A stretch of DNA of 47,320 nt from Gammaproteobacteria bacterium (GCA_013373545.1 JABXHQ010000074.1:1-47320); one strand, 5' to 3'. Counted from the first letter of the stretch, positions 1 through 7,822 are shown. The notes: generated from the sequence alone by a model not told the origin. Made by a program: numbers and translations.

Positions 1-337
1 GCTCTTCATTGGCTGAAGGAGACTCTTGATCGGCCGAAGACTCATCTCCATCCACTGAAGGCTCTTCAATCGCTGAGGGTGACTCTTGATCGGCTGAGGG
101 CTTTTCATTGGCTGAAGGCTCTTCAACTCCGGCTGGAGTAGAAGCAACCACTTCCGCCGCAATACGTGCGCTGGCATGCGTATCTTCAGCGTGCGTTGGA
201 ACAGAAGATGAGTCTTGCTCAGCATTTTCGGCCGCGCTCAATTGCTCTAGGTTTTTAGAGTCTTCAGTTACTGCGCGGCGAAGGGCGCGTTTAGGTGGTC
301 GTTTTAGTTTGCCTTTGCGAGGCGTTATTTTTTTCAT
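1..337 (-). CDS. Partial protein of unknown function: basic N-terminus, then acidic Pro-Ser-Ala repeats
   Basis: An open frame starts with ATG at 337 on the minus strand and is still open at the left edge, so only the first 112 residues are visible. Residues 1-22 are strongly basic (MKKITPRKGKLKRPPKR...). From about residue 70 the sequence becomes acidic low-complexity, built from 6-8 residue units of the form EEPSANE, KPSADQE, SPSAIEE and SPSANEE. At the DNA level the string gactcttgatcgg occurs twice, 60 bases apart. There is no signal peptide or membrane segment in the visible part. The basic head could bind nucleic acid or phosphate and the repeat could be a flexible linker, but I do not recognise the family. 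That this is a real gene rests on a continuous frame with coherent repeat coding. Confidence 0.6.
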   Translation of the reverse strand, partial: MKKITPRKGKLKRPPKRALRRAVTEDSKNLEQLSAAENAEQDSSSVPTHAEDTHASARIAAEVVASTPAGVEEPSANEKPSADQESPSAIEEPSVDGDESSADQESPSANEE

Positions 338-415
338 AGTCGCTCACAGCCTTGACATTACCTGATTGTTAGAAAAAAATCATTGCAATGTCAAGCAGTT
401 AGCGATAATTGGTCA

Positions 416-1399
416 CTATTTAGGATACAAACCTGATTTTTTTAGACAGTGCAAAATGAAATTGTCCGCCCAGCAGTCAAATTGCGCATTTTGAATAAAC
501 CCACAATGGCCCCCGTATCGAGTGTAAGTGACATTAATGTTCGTTACCGGTCTTAGCTCCTCGAGTAATTGTGCATTGATAATGGGATCATCCTCTGCCA
601 TTAAAATGTCGATTTGCGTCGATAAGTTGGCAAAGTCTTGCGCTTTGATGCGATAACCATTGAAGTAACTTTCGCTATTAGCGTAGTCGGTGTGATGTTT
701 GACAAAATAGTCAGTTAAACTGCCAAGCGTTCTTAAATGCTGTGGCGCTATCGCTGAATAATCGTTCGGAAATAACGCCATCTTTTTATTAATCGAACGT
801 AACCACTTGCGTTTAAAATAGTGATGATAAATTTTTGCTCCGGTTTCTAGCCGCTGCATCGTATCAGCAGGCTGCAAAACTGGGCACACCGCTACCGCAT
901 GATTAACGGCTTGTGATCGCTGCGACAGAGCATTTGTCACGCGCAAGGTAAAGTTGCCTCCCAATGAAAAGCCAACAATTGCGGTTTGTGCCGGTTTAAT
1001 CCGATTTAATGCATCGCTGGTGGCACTAACAACCTCGTCGAGTCGGCAAGAGTGGAATAATTCTCGATTTAAATGATGTGAATGATCATGATCGCGTAAA
1101 TTCAACCGCAGTATTTGGTAGCCATGATCGATTAGCGTGTTGGCAATCGATAGCAAGTATCCCGACTCAGAAGTGCCTTCCCAACCGTGAATTAATATGA
1201 TTAGCGGCGCTTGACTATCCGTTGCTGGTGTCCAGTAGGCCAACAACTGCGCTCCTTCGGCATTAAGCAGTAAAGTCTTGCTCTTGCCAAGCCATGATTG
1301 AGCGCGTCGTCGTAATGTGCTCTTTCGCATAGGAGAGCTGGCAAGCACAGATTGAACATGTGGATTGCGTAACCAAAAAGCCGGGCGGAAGTTTTCCAT
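416..1399 (-). CDS. YheT-family alpha/beta hydrolase
   Basis: A 327-residue cytoplasmic alpha/beta hydrolase of the YheT/ABHD1-3 group. It opens with the family-typical F-x-P-A-F-W-L-R-N-P-H-V-Q-S, carries the oxyanion-hole HGWEGT at 71-76, and the nucleophile elbow GFSLG at 143-147 with Ser145 as the likely catalytic serine. An acidic residue in AEDDP and the late His in YGGHCGF would complete the triad. Members act on esters or lipids but the substrate is not known here. The start at 1399 gives a normal family length. The gene is divergent from the thioesterase at 1449 with only 49 bases between, so the two promoters must overlap; an inverted repeat lies there. Confidence 0.88.
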   Translation of the reverse strand: MENFRPAFWLRNPHVQSVLASSPMRKSTLRRRAQSWLGKSKTLLLNAEGAQLLAYWTPATDSQAPLIILIHGWEGTSESGYLLSIANTLIDHGYQILRLNLRDHDHSHHLNRELFHSCRLDEVVSATSDALNRIKPAQTAIVGFSLGGNFTLRVTNALSQRSQAVNHAVAVCPVLQPADTMQRLETGAKIYHHYFKRKWLRSINKKMALFPNDYSAIAPQHLRTLGSLTDYFVKHHTDYANSESYFNGYRIKAQDFANLSTQIDILMAEDDPIINAQLLEELRPVTNINVTYTRYGGHCGFIQNAQFDCWADNFILHCLKKSGLYPK

Positions 1400-1416
1400 G
1401 TTAGGTTCGTTATCGA

Positions 1417-1438
1417 GTACAATATTGTGACATTGTAC
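1417..1438. promoter_or_regulatory. Inverted repeat in the divergent hydrolase/thioesterase promoter
   Basis: Arms GTACAAT (1417-1423) and ATTGTAC (1432-1438) form a perfect 7-bp inverted repeat with an 8-base spacer. Within it lies a second perfect palindrome, ACAATATTGT (1419-1428), so there are three ACAAT/ATTGT half-sites. It occupies the middle of the 49-base gap between two divergent start codons, where a regulator could control both genes. The binding protein is unknown; chance occurrence is possible. Confidence 0.4.
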
Positions 1439-1448
1439 CTACGAGTGG

Positions 1449-1910
1449 ATGAATATGCCAAAACCAGAACTCATCGAACAACTGGCAGAAACCTTTGCTG
1501 AAAAAGTCCCTTTCAATAAATTACTGGGACTGACGTTTACAGAATTGGATCGTGAAGTCTGTGTGGTTAAATTTCATAACAAACCCGATTTAGTCGGAAA
1601 TTATATTCAAGGTATTTTACATGGTGGCGTTATCGCTAGCGCCATTGATGTGGCCGGCGGTACTATGGCAGCGTTAGGACTAATGCAAAAAAATCCTGAA
1701 AGTCATCCCGAGGAACTGCTCGATAAATTGTCACGCTTGGGCACCATTGATTTACGCATCGACTATGTTCGTCCCGGGCGTGGTGAATGGTTTGAAACGA
1801 GCGCTCGTATTCTGCGAGTTGGCAACAAAGTTGCCGTTGTTAGAATGGAGTTGCACAACGAGAGCAATACATTAATCGCTTTAGGAACGGGCACCTATTT
1901 AGTTGGATAA
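1449..1910 (+). CDS. PaaI/YigI-like hotdog-fold thioesterase
   Basis: A 153-residue single hotdog-fold protein. The central segment LHGGVIASAIDVAGG (about 57-71) is the classic hotdog helix motif, with His58-Gly-Gly and Asp67 as the likely thioester-cleaving site. The ending RVGNKVAVVRMEL...LIALGTGTYLV is typical of PaaI/YigI-like acyl-CoA thioesterases. The chain has the usual length. The start could also be the ATG six bases downstream. rarD follows after five bases, so the two are probably cotranscribed. The physiological acyl-CoA is not visible from sequence. Confidence 0.87.
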   Translation: MNMPKPELIEQLAETFAEKVPFNKLLGLTFTELDREVCVVKFHNKPDLVGNYIQGILHGGVIASAIDVAGGTMAALGLMQKNPESHPEELLDKLSRLGTIDLRIDYVRPGRGEWFETSARILRVGNKVAVVRMELHNESNTLIALGTGTYLVG

Positions 1911-1915
1911 TAGCC

Positions 1916-2812
1916 ATGACAATGACCGAACAAAAACAAGGTTATTTAGCCGCATCAATGGCCTACATTTGGTGGGGCTTAGCTCCTATTTATTTTAAAG
2001 CCTTGCATCATGTTGCGGCGATGGAAATTTTAATGCATCGGATTGCTTGGTGTGTGCCGACAGTCATTTTAATGATGTGGATTCTCAAGCAACCTTTGGC
2101 TATCCGCGCGGTCTGGAAAAACCAAAAGGTCTTTTGGGCGCTGGTACTTAGTACCGTGTTGGTTTCAAATAACTGGTTTATTTTTACTTGGGCTGTGGTT
2201 AATGATCGTGTGCTCGATACTAGCTTGGGTTATTTTATTAATCCGTTGCTCTCAATTTTGCTCGGCGTCGTTTTGTTAAAAGAAACCATGAATAAATGGC
2301 AGTGGTTTGCGGTGGCCGTCGCGGCATTAGCGGTTGCTTATCAAATAATTATGTTGGGTCAAGTTCCCTGGCTATCCCTGGCTCTTGCACTGACTTTTGC
2401 GCTCTATGGGTTGGTAAGAAAGCAAACTGCGGTTGATTCATTAAACGGTCTGCTGGTTGAAACTTTGATCGCTTTCCCTGTCGCTTTTATTTTTATCAGC
2501 TATCAATTAGGCCAGCCGCAGTCTAGCTTTTTAAATGTTGGTATTGAAACTGACTTGCTACTAATGGCAGGTGGATTAATTACGGCTACGCCATTAATTT
2601 TATTTGCTATTGGTGCTAAACGACTGCCGCTGTTTGTAATAGGTTTCTTGCAGTTTATCGCGCCTACCATGACTTTCATCTTAGCGATTGTTGTTTATCG
2701 AGAGCCGTTTAATTTTGATAAAGCAATTACCTTTGGTTTAATTTGGTTAGCGCTTGCTATATATATTGTTGATGGATTAATTAAGCGGCTGCGCCGCCGC
2801 AAAGCCGCTTAA
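1916..2812 (+). CDS. rarD: RarD protein, EamA/DMT-superfamily transporter
   Basis: A 298-residue inner-membrane protein with about ten hydrophobic segments and the RarD N-terminal signature GYLAASMAYIWWGLAPIYFK, followed by EILMHRIAW. It belongs to the drug/metabolite transporter superfamily. RarD is associated with chloramphenicol sensitivity in Pseudomonas, but its natural substrate is not established. The C-terminus ends in a positive cluster (KRLRRRKAA), and its last codons form the left part of a terminator hairpin shared with the convergent TonB-receptor gene. The five-base gap to the thioesterase gene suggests one transcript. Confidence 0.9.
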   Translation: MTMTEQKQGYLAASMAYIWWGLAPIYFKALHHVAAMEILMHRIAWCVPTVILMMWILKQPLAIRAVWKNQKVFWALVLSTVLVSNNWFIFTWAVVNDRVLDTSLGYFINPLLSILLGVVLLKETMNKWQWFAVAVAALAVAYQIIMLGQVPWLSLALALTFALYGLVRKQTAVDSLNGLLVETLIAFPVAFIFISYQLGQPQSSFLNVGIETDLLLMAGGLITATPLILFAIGAKRLPLFVIGFLQFIAPTMTFILAIVVYREPFNFDKAITFGLIWLALAIYIVDGLIKRLRRRKAA

Positions 2813-2817
2813 TTAAT
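2776..2817. terminator. Bidirectional hairpin terminator between rarD and the TonB receptor
   Basis: The arms ATTAATTAAGCGGC (2776-2789) and GCCGCTTAATTAAT (2804-2817) are perfectly complementary over 14 bases, with a 14-base loop and A/T-rich ends on both strands. It overlaps the last codons of rarD and sits just before the end of the convergent receptor gene, so it can end both transcripts. Confidence 0.8.
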
Positions 2818-2824
2818 TTTCTAA

Positions 2825-5113
2825 TTAAAATTGATAGCGGACCCCTGCTAGCCAATTTCGTCCTGCTCGCGGTGCAAGATCTTTGATAAATGAAGCGTGA
2901 TCACGCGCTTCTTCGTCTAATAAATTCTTACCTCGCAAGAACAACAAAGTTTCGGAACCTTTATTGTTAATTCGATAAGCGACTTCTAAGTCCATAATGG
3001 TAAAGCCATCGGTAGGCAATTCATTGATAGCTTGTTTGTCTTGCTTACTGTAGCGAACAATATTCAGGTCGGCGAGCAGATTATCTCGATCAAAATGCAA
3101 AGCGGCACCCAATTTCATTGGTGGGATACGCGGTAGGTAAGCGCCATTTTCTAGCTCTGCTTCAATAAAGTCTGCCATTAGCCCCAGTGATAAACCAAAG
3201 GCTTGATCGTCGACCAAGGGCACTTTCACCTGAATTTCAACACCACGAATCGCTGCGTCGTCTTGGCGATATTGGACGACCGGCAAGTCGGGATCAATAA
3301 AGATTATTTGGCCATTGAGATCAAGTACAGCACCATTATTGGCTACGTAATCGCCATAAATAAAACCATTAAACTGATTCCAGTAAGCATTGATCTCACC
3401 TTCCCACTGGTTGTGGCTAAAGCGGTAGCTAATATCAATATTGTTAGAATGTTCTTCTTCTAACTCAGGATTTCCAATTTCAAAGGTTTGTGTTGCGGCA
3501 TGTTCACCAAACGAAAATCCTTCTTCAACCGACGGATGTCGTTCTGCCCGTGCAAAGTTAAACGCTAATTTGTTACGATCATCGAAAGAGTAAACCGTAC
3601 CTGCGGATAACGAAACACCGGTGCGAGAGCGTGAAGTAAAATTCGAAACTGCTAAATTTTGTTGCTCGATGCGTGCACCTAACTCTACTTTTAATTGATT
3701 GAATGATTTTTCTTCAATCCAAAATAATGACTGCACTTTCGTAGTCGATGGCGGCACGAAAGCTTCTTCGCCAATCGCGGAAAAGTCACGCTCGCTTATT
3801 TGCAAGCCGACAATTCCTTCCCAGCCATCGAGAGGCTGGTGTTGAACAAAACTTCTTAGCTCATAAGCCTCGTTGTTAAACTCGGTTCCAATTTCATCAC
3901 CTTCTAATTCTTGATGCCGGTAATCGGTATAAGAAGCACCAATAAACCAGCGTGCAATATTTTTGCTAGGTGCGTTAATTTCTGACTGTAAGTCGTAACG
4001 AGTTTGGTTAAGATCAATGGCCACACCCTCTTCAGCATGAGGCTCGGCCGCCGGCTCTTCCTCTTCGTGCTCTCCATGCCCTGGAACACCATAAAGTTTA
4101 TTGATTCGATTGACTGAAAAACCAAGGTAGCCCCAATTATTGTTGTAAGTAAGACCGAAGCTGCCACCATTGCTATCGGCAAAACTGTTTTCTAAAGTTG
4201 TGGATCCTGCATGCTCTTCTTCCTCGCCTTCCAGCTCGAGTAAATAATGTGACTCAGCATGACTAGGAATAGTCATATCATCGTATTCACTGTTATAGCC
4301 GTCTAGGTGCCATGCCCAGCGGCTATTGCCGCCGTTCAGAGTGGCAACGATTGATCGCTCTGACGTGGCACTGTCGCCAAGTCGCAGTTCTGCGCCACCA
4401 CTTAGACCGATATTCCCTGACGGATTAATTTTAGCGTCAGTAACATTCACTACGCCACCAATTGCTCCGCTGCCGTAAAGCAAGGTTGCGGGTCCTTTGA
4501 TTACCTCAATCTGATCAACTAATAATGGCTCAACTGACACATCATGATCGGCTGAAGTTGTCGAAGCATCTTGCAGCGTCATTTGATTAATGGTCATTAA
4601 CACGCGCCCGCCAGAAAGGCCACGAATAACCGGGCGTGATACTGCCGGGCCAAATGAAGAGACGCTCATGCCGGGTTCAAGCTTTAATATGTCTCCAAGG
4701 CCACTGGCTCTTTTTAACGTGAGTTCGTCACCGGACAAGACTATTGCAGGCGCTGCCATATCCAGTCTGGTGTGCTCAAGAGGGTTAGCAGTGATTACTA
4801 ACTTACGATCATGGTTGTCATCGATATGTACAATTTCCGGTGATTGTTGCGCCGTATCACTGACGACTATCGACTGGTGAAAGTGACCCTGATTGCCAGC
4901 TTTAATGTCTAGGGTATAAGTACCAGCAGCTAAATCGAGGGTGAAGTTTCCATTATCATCACTGCGCGTTTCGACATTGGTGCCGCGTACGACAATCTGT
5001 GCGTTAATGATGGGATTTTGCGAATGGTTAACCAGCTTGCCGCTAAATTGTGCAGCGCCAATATAGCTAGCACTGACTAATGTGCTGGCCAAAAAGATAG
5101 TCCGAATATTCAT
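2825..5113 (-). CDS. TonB-dependent outer-membrane receptor, metal-uptake (ZnuD-like) type
   Basis: An outer-membrane beta-barrel receptor of 762 residues if started at the ATG at 5113, which has an AGGT ribosome-binding sequence and directly begins a signal peptide (MNIRTIFLASTLVSA..GAA); an in-frame ATG at 5140 would add nine residues. Order: signal peptide, a carboxypeptidase-regulatory-like beta sandwich (about 25-85), plug domain (SGDELTLKRASGLGDILKLEPG; RPVIRGLSGGRVLM; EVIKGPATLLYGSGAIGGVVN), then the barrel ending LAGVRYQF with terminal Phe. Two extracellular-loop-like stretches at about 280-300 and 345-365 are rich in Glu and His (ELEGEEEEHAG; GEHEEEEPAAEPHAEEG), as in zinc or other divalent-metal receptors such as ZnuD. 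An upstream small Cys/His protein supports metal uptake. Zinc is my best guess; copper or nickel cannot be excluded. Confidence 0.85.
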   Translation of the reverse strand: MNIRTIFLASTLVSASYIGAAQFSGKLVNHSQNPIINAQIVVRGTNVETRSDDNGNFTLDLAAGTYTLDIKAGNQGHFHQSIVVSDTAQQSPEIVHIDDNHDRKLVITANPLEHTRLDMAAPAIVLSGDELTLKRASGLGDILKLEPGMSVSSFGPAVSRPVIRGLSGGRVLMTINQMTLQDASTTSADHDVSVEPLLVDQIEVIKGPATLLYGSGAIGGVVNVTDAKINPSGNIGLSGGAELRLGDSATSERSIVATLNGGNSRWAWHLDGYNSEYDDMTIPSHAESHYLLELEGEEEEHAGSTTLENSFADSNGGSFGLTYNNNWGYLGFSVNRINKLYGVPGHGEHEEEEPAAEPHAEEGVAIDLNQTRYDLQSEINAPSKNIARWFIGASYTDYRHQELEGDEIGTEFNNEAYELRSFVQHQPLDGWEGIVGLQISERDFSAIGEEAFVPPSTTKVQSLFWIEEKSFNQLKVELGARIEQQNLAVSNFTSRSRTGVSLSAGTVYSFDDRNKLAFNFARAERHPSVEEGFSFGEHAATQTFEIGNPELEEEHSNNIDISYRFSHNQWEGEINAYWNQFNGFIYGDYVANNGAVLDLNGQIIFIDPDLPVVQYRQDDAAIRGVEIQVKVPLVDDQAFGLSLGLMADFIEAELENGAYLPRIPPMKLGAALHFDRDNLLADLNIVRYSKQDKQAINELPTDGFTIMDLEVAYRINNKGSETLLFLRGKNLLDEEARDHASFIKDLAPRAGRNWLAGVRYQF

Positions 5114-5145
5114 TTTTGATACCTGTTTTTTAATCATCAATTAGC

Positions 5146-5172
5146 ACGCGCTCAAAGTCGTATTGAGTGCGT
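5146..5172. promoter_or_regulatory. Intra-operon hairpin between the small zinc-type protein and the TonB receptor
   Basis: ACGCGCTCAA (5146-5155) pairs with TTGAGTGCGT (5163-5172) over ten bases with a single G-T wobble and a seven-base loop. It lies between two same-strand genes and is not followed by a T-run on the minus strand. It could therefore set processing or relative expression rather than full termination. Confidence 0.4.
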
Positions 5173-5197
5173 TAATAGTGGTTTTAAAGATTAGGAA

Positions 5198-5479
5198 TCA
5201 AACAGTAGGTGGCGCTCGCGGCGGTGGTAGTAACCGCAGGGGCAGCACGACTATCGCGCTTGCAGAAGGTTTATTGAGCGGCTGTTCTTGCGCAGGCGCG
5301 TTGATAAATGCGACCGGCGCAACACTCAGTTCATCTAGGTTCTTGTGGTGATGAAGACACCACTCACAGGTTGCGCCGAGCTCATGCTGTTCGCTAAAGA
5401 CGTGATCGATTGCTGCTAACTGAACCGAGGTCCACAGCAGTATCAAACAGCCTATTAGTCGAATTTGATTGAGTTTCAT
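5198..5479 (-). CDS. Small exported Cys/His-rich protein, likely metal-uptake accessory
   Basis: A 93-residue protein with an N-terminal hydrophobic signal or anchor (about 6-23), then HVFSEQHELGATCEWCLHHHKN, which holds a CxxCxxHHH-like metal-binding cluster. The tail is Pro-rich (LPPPRAPP). It resembles the short proteins annotated as DUF2946-like or as zinc chaperones of zinc-uptake systems, which often sit beside TonB-dependent metal receptors. It is upstream of and codirectional with the receptor gene, so the two probably form an operon. The family assignment comes from the cluster, size and context only. Confidence 0.6.
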   Translation of the reverse strand: MKLNQIRLIGCLILLWTSVQLAAIDHVFSEQHELGATCEWCLHHHKNLDELSVAPVAFINAPAQEQPLNKPSASAIVVLPLRLLPPPRAPPTV

Positions 5480-5665
5480 TGCAAAAGTTTGTGCCCAAGA
5501 AAAACGGTTTGAGTAGCAGTCTTTTATAACTGCGCAATAATGTCATTCTTTTTTGCTCTGATCAATATTCAAAACCACGTAAATTGTGAACAAAAATTTC
5601 GCCATGACAATCGCGTAAAAATGTCTATTATTGATCTAAAGGTAGAACAAATTGGGTGGTTACTA

Positions 5666-6388
5666 ATGTTAGCGATTCCTGTGGTGGATATCCGTTCAGG
5701 GCGCTGCGTTCATACCCACAACGAAGCATCGCGACAGAAAGTGATAATGGACGATCCCACCGAGGTGTTTTCGGCGTTGGTAGAGCAAGGCGCAACACAA
5801 GTCCAAGTCGTCGATGTCGATGCAATTCGCAATCGTCAGCCCGAACACCTCTCTTTAATCAGCCGAATGAAACGTGAGTTCCCGCAATTGAAGCTGCAAG
5901 TAAGCGGCGGTGTTGGCTGTAGTGAAGATATTCAAATTTGGCTCGATGCCGGTGCCGATTGGGTTACCGTTGGTGGCCGTTTATTGCGCCAACAAGACAC
6001 TTTGGAGTTAATTCTAGTTGAGCTTGGTGAGCACATCATAGTTGGCATGGATGTACGTGCTCAGTTGTGGCGCGACGGTTACTGCCCTGCGGTCAATATG
6101 AGCTTTGATGACTGGGTAACCGCGCTAAGCGATGAGGGTGTCGCCGCATTGATGTTCACGGAGATACCCGAGCAAGGTCACGTTAATGGTCATAGTTTAA
6201 TGGCGGCCGGTCAGCTTGCTTCGAGTATTGAGCTGCCCGTGATTGCACACGGTGGTATTCAGTCTCGCCTCGATTTGGAAAATCTAGCGGGCCCTGCCTA
6301 TCAAAAACTGCATGGGGTAACGGTAGGAAAACCATTATTTGAAGGATGCTTCACTTTTGGTGAAATGGTTTCAGTACTCACTCACTGA
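5666..6388 (+). CDS. Orphan HisA-like phosphoribosyl-isomerase-family TIM barrel
   Basis: A 240-residue protein starting at MLAIPVVDIRSGRCV. The frame extends 42 codons further upstream, but that stretch does not fit the family, and HisA/HisF proteins begin exactly at this first beta strand. Hallmarks: Asp8 in IPVVDIRSG, the phosphate-site glycines in QVSGGVG, the second catalytic-type Asp in IIVGMDVR, FTEIPEQGHVNG in place of the HisA DISRDG loop, VIAHGGIQS, and the C-terminal GVTVGKPLFEGCFT. HisA interconverts ProFAR and PRFAR in histidine synthesis. There are no other his genes around, and several loops diverge from true HisA, so a different phosphoribosyl or related substrate is possible. 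Transcription is divergent from the zinc-type small protein and convergent with the CRP-family gene. Confidence 0.75.
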   Translation: MLAIPVVDIRSGRCVHTHNEASRQKVIMDDPTEVFSALVEQGATQVQVVDVDAIRNRQPEHLSLISRMKREFPQLKLQVSGGVGCSEDIQIWLDAGADWVTVGGRLLRQQDTLELILVELGEHIIVGMDVRAQLWRDGYCPAVNMSFDDWVTALSDEGVAALMFTEIPEQGHVNGHSLMAAGQLASSIELPVIAHGGIQSRLDLENLAGPAYQKLHGVTVGKPLFEGCFTFGEMVSVLTH

Positions 6389-6396
6389 ATAAGCGA

Positions 6397-6425
6397 GTTA
6401 CCGCACCTACCAAGAGTGCGGTAAC
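6397..6425. terminator. Hairpin between the HisA-like and CRP-family genes
   Basis: GTTACCGCAC (6397-6406) and GTGCGGTAAC (6416-6425) are perfect ten-base arms with a nine-base loop. They are flanked by AAGC and GCTT, which extend the stem past a small bulge. The hairpin lies between two convergent genes and overlaps the last codons of the CRP-family gene. A bidirectional terminator is the natural reading. Confidence 0.7.
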
Positions 6426-7090
6426 GCTTTGTTGATGACGATCAGTCCATCTTCCATTGATATATAATTGCCAGTTCTTAGATCTTTAAGAATTCGTGCG
6501 ACCATTTCTCTTGAAGCACCCACGCGACTGGCAATGTTCTGCTGAGTTAATTTCTCGCGAATAATCCATTTGCCATCGTACTCTTCTGCCATGTTTAAAA
6601 ACGTCACGACAATTCGTCGATAGACATCCATAAGGCCGAGTTTGCGAATGGTTTCTGTGGCTTCTCGCAACCGTGTGACTAAGTTGTGCATGAGGGTCAT
6701 GGAAAACTCTGGATACATCGACATGAGCTTGCGAAATTCTTGCTCGTTAAGAATGCCCAGTTTAGCATCTTCGAGAGTGGTGACCGACGCAGTGCGCGGG
6801 ATCCCTTCAATTAACCCCAATTCACCAAAAAATTGCCCTTTCTCGTGAATATTCACCACTATTTCCTTGCCTGAATCGTCATCAAGGTATACTTTGACGC
6901 GACCATCCAAGATAAAATACATGCTGTGAGACGGATCGCCCTCGACAACAATTTGTGTTTTCTTGGGAAATTGTCGGTAGTGCAACAATTGACTGATCTC
7001 TTTGATCACCGCACTATCAAGGTCTTTGAATATCGGAAACTCGGATAATTCCATAAAATATCTGCTCTGTATTCGGCTAACTTCAAACAT
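6407..7090 (-). CDS. CRP/FNR-family transcription regulator (cyclic-nucleotide-binding type)
   Basis: A 227-residue regulator with an N-terminal cNMP-binding beta barrel (about 15-130), a dimerisation helix (about 130-155) and a winged helix-turn-helix (about 160-215). The phosphate-binding cassette GELGLIEGIPRTASV keeps the Glu and Arg that in E. coli CRP contact the cAMP ribose and phosphate, with Thr for the following Ser. There is no FNR-type cysteine cluster. The recognition helix SREMVARIL keeps the Arg-Glu...Arg set of CRP, so a TGTGA-type half-site is plausible. An internal ATG at residue 13 (MELSEFPIF) is an alternative start. It could be Vfr-like, but the pair of features is not unique to cAMP sensors. 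It is a single gene, facing away from the Sel1 gene. Confidence 0.85.
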   Translation of the reverse strand: MFEVSRIQSRYFMELSEFPIFKDLDSAVIKEISQLLHYRQFPKKTQIVVEGDPSHSMYFILDGRVKVYLDDDSGKEIVVNIHEKGQFFGELGLIEGIPRTASVTTLEDAKLGILNEQEFRKLMSMYPEFSMTLMHNLVTRLREATETIRKLGLMDVYRRIVVTFLNMAEEYDGKWIIREKLTQQNIASRVGASREMVARILKDLRTGNYISMEDGLIVINKALPHSW

Positions 7091-7288
7091 TTCATCAAGA
7101 CTCTAAGGCATTCAAATTGCCGTATAGGAGACTATTTGAATGAGCAGAGTGCAAGTGTGAATAGTACCAATTGTTACAGAATAGTAATTAATAGTATAGA
7201 TTGATATGGGTATTATCGATTAATTTTATAGAAGTCGTGTTAAATTAATAAGTTATGTTGAATGAGGTTAAGCTGAAAAGCTTGGTGT

Positions 7289-7822
7289 ATGACCGTTAGA
7301 CTCATAGGGATCTTATGCTTAATAGTGGGGAGTTTTGCGTTTGCGAGTAGCAATAGCTATCGCCAAGGCGGAACCTCTATCTATTTTACTCAGCTGGGGC
7401 ACTTGAAGCACCAGGCTGAGCTTGGCGATCCTAACGCACAATTCCTGTTGGGTAACCTTTATTTGTCGCCACCTTCCGACACATCGGTTAGACAGAACTT
7501 ACCCAAAGCGGCGGAGTATTATTTTCAAGCCGCGGTACGTGATCATGCCGGCGCACAGTACAACTTAGGTGTTATGTATTTTCGCGGTACCGGTGTTGCT
7601 GAGAGTAAAATGATGGCCTCAGTTTGGTTTACGCTGGCTGCCAACAACCAAAGTCCGGTCGCTAAGAATGTGAAAAAGAATGCACAAACCTCTTTGATTG
7701 ACCTTAACGCCACCCTTTCAAGCGACGAAAAACAACAAGCCAAGCAGTGGCTGGACACTATTTCCAAATGGATTCGGGAACAAAATTACCGCCTAGCTCG
7801 GTTACCAGAGCTAAATAGTTAA
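7289..7822 (+). CDS. Exported Sel1-repeat protein
   Basis: A 177-residue protein with a signal peptide (MTVRLIGILCLIVGSFAFAS, cleavage near residue 19-20) and Sel1-like helical repeats at about 38-125: ELGDPNAQFLLGNLYL, KAAEYYFQAAVRDHAGAQYNLGVMYFRG and MASVWFTLAANN. Such solenoids mediate protein contacts in the periplasm or at the envelope. The tail (about 125-177) is helical and polar. Its stop overlaps the stop of the convergent hybrid sensor by four bases. The partner is unknown; the neighbouring membrane sensor with a large periplasmic part is one candidate. Confidence 0.8.
   Translation: MTVRLIGILCLIVGSFAFASSNSYRQGGTSIYFTQLGHLKHQAELGDPNAQFLLGNLYLSPPSDTSVRQNLPKAAEYYFQAAVRDHAGAQYNLGVMYFRGTGVAESKMMASVWFTLAANNQSPVAKNVKKNAQTSLIDLNATLSSDEKQQAKQWLDTISKWIREQNYRLARLPELNS

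Noticed and set aside
5480-5600. Zur-type box upstream of the metal receptor operon
   Set aside because: A/T-rich TTATAAC-like strings exist, but no two arms form the expected symmetric site.
5540-5665. 42-codon upstream extension of the HisA-like gene
   Set aside because: HisA/HisF barrels start at the first beta strand; the extension has no counterpart, and ATG at 5666 fits the family start.
7155-7175. TGTGA sequence upstream of the CRP-family gene as an autoregulatory CRP site
   Set aside because: The partner half-site six bases on reads CCAAT instead of TCACA, so the symmetry is missing.
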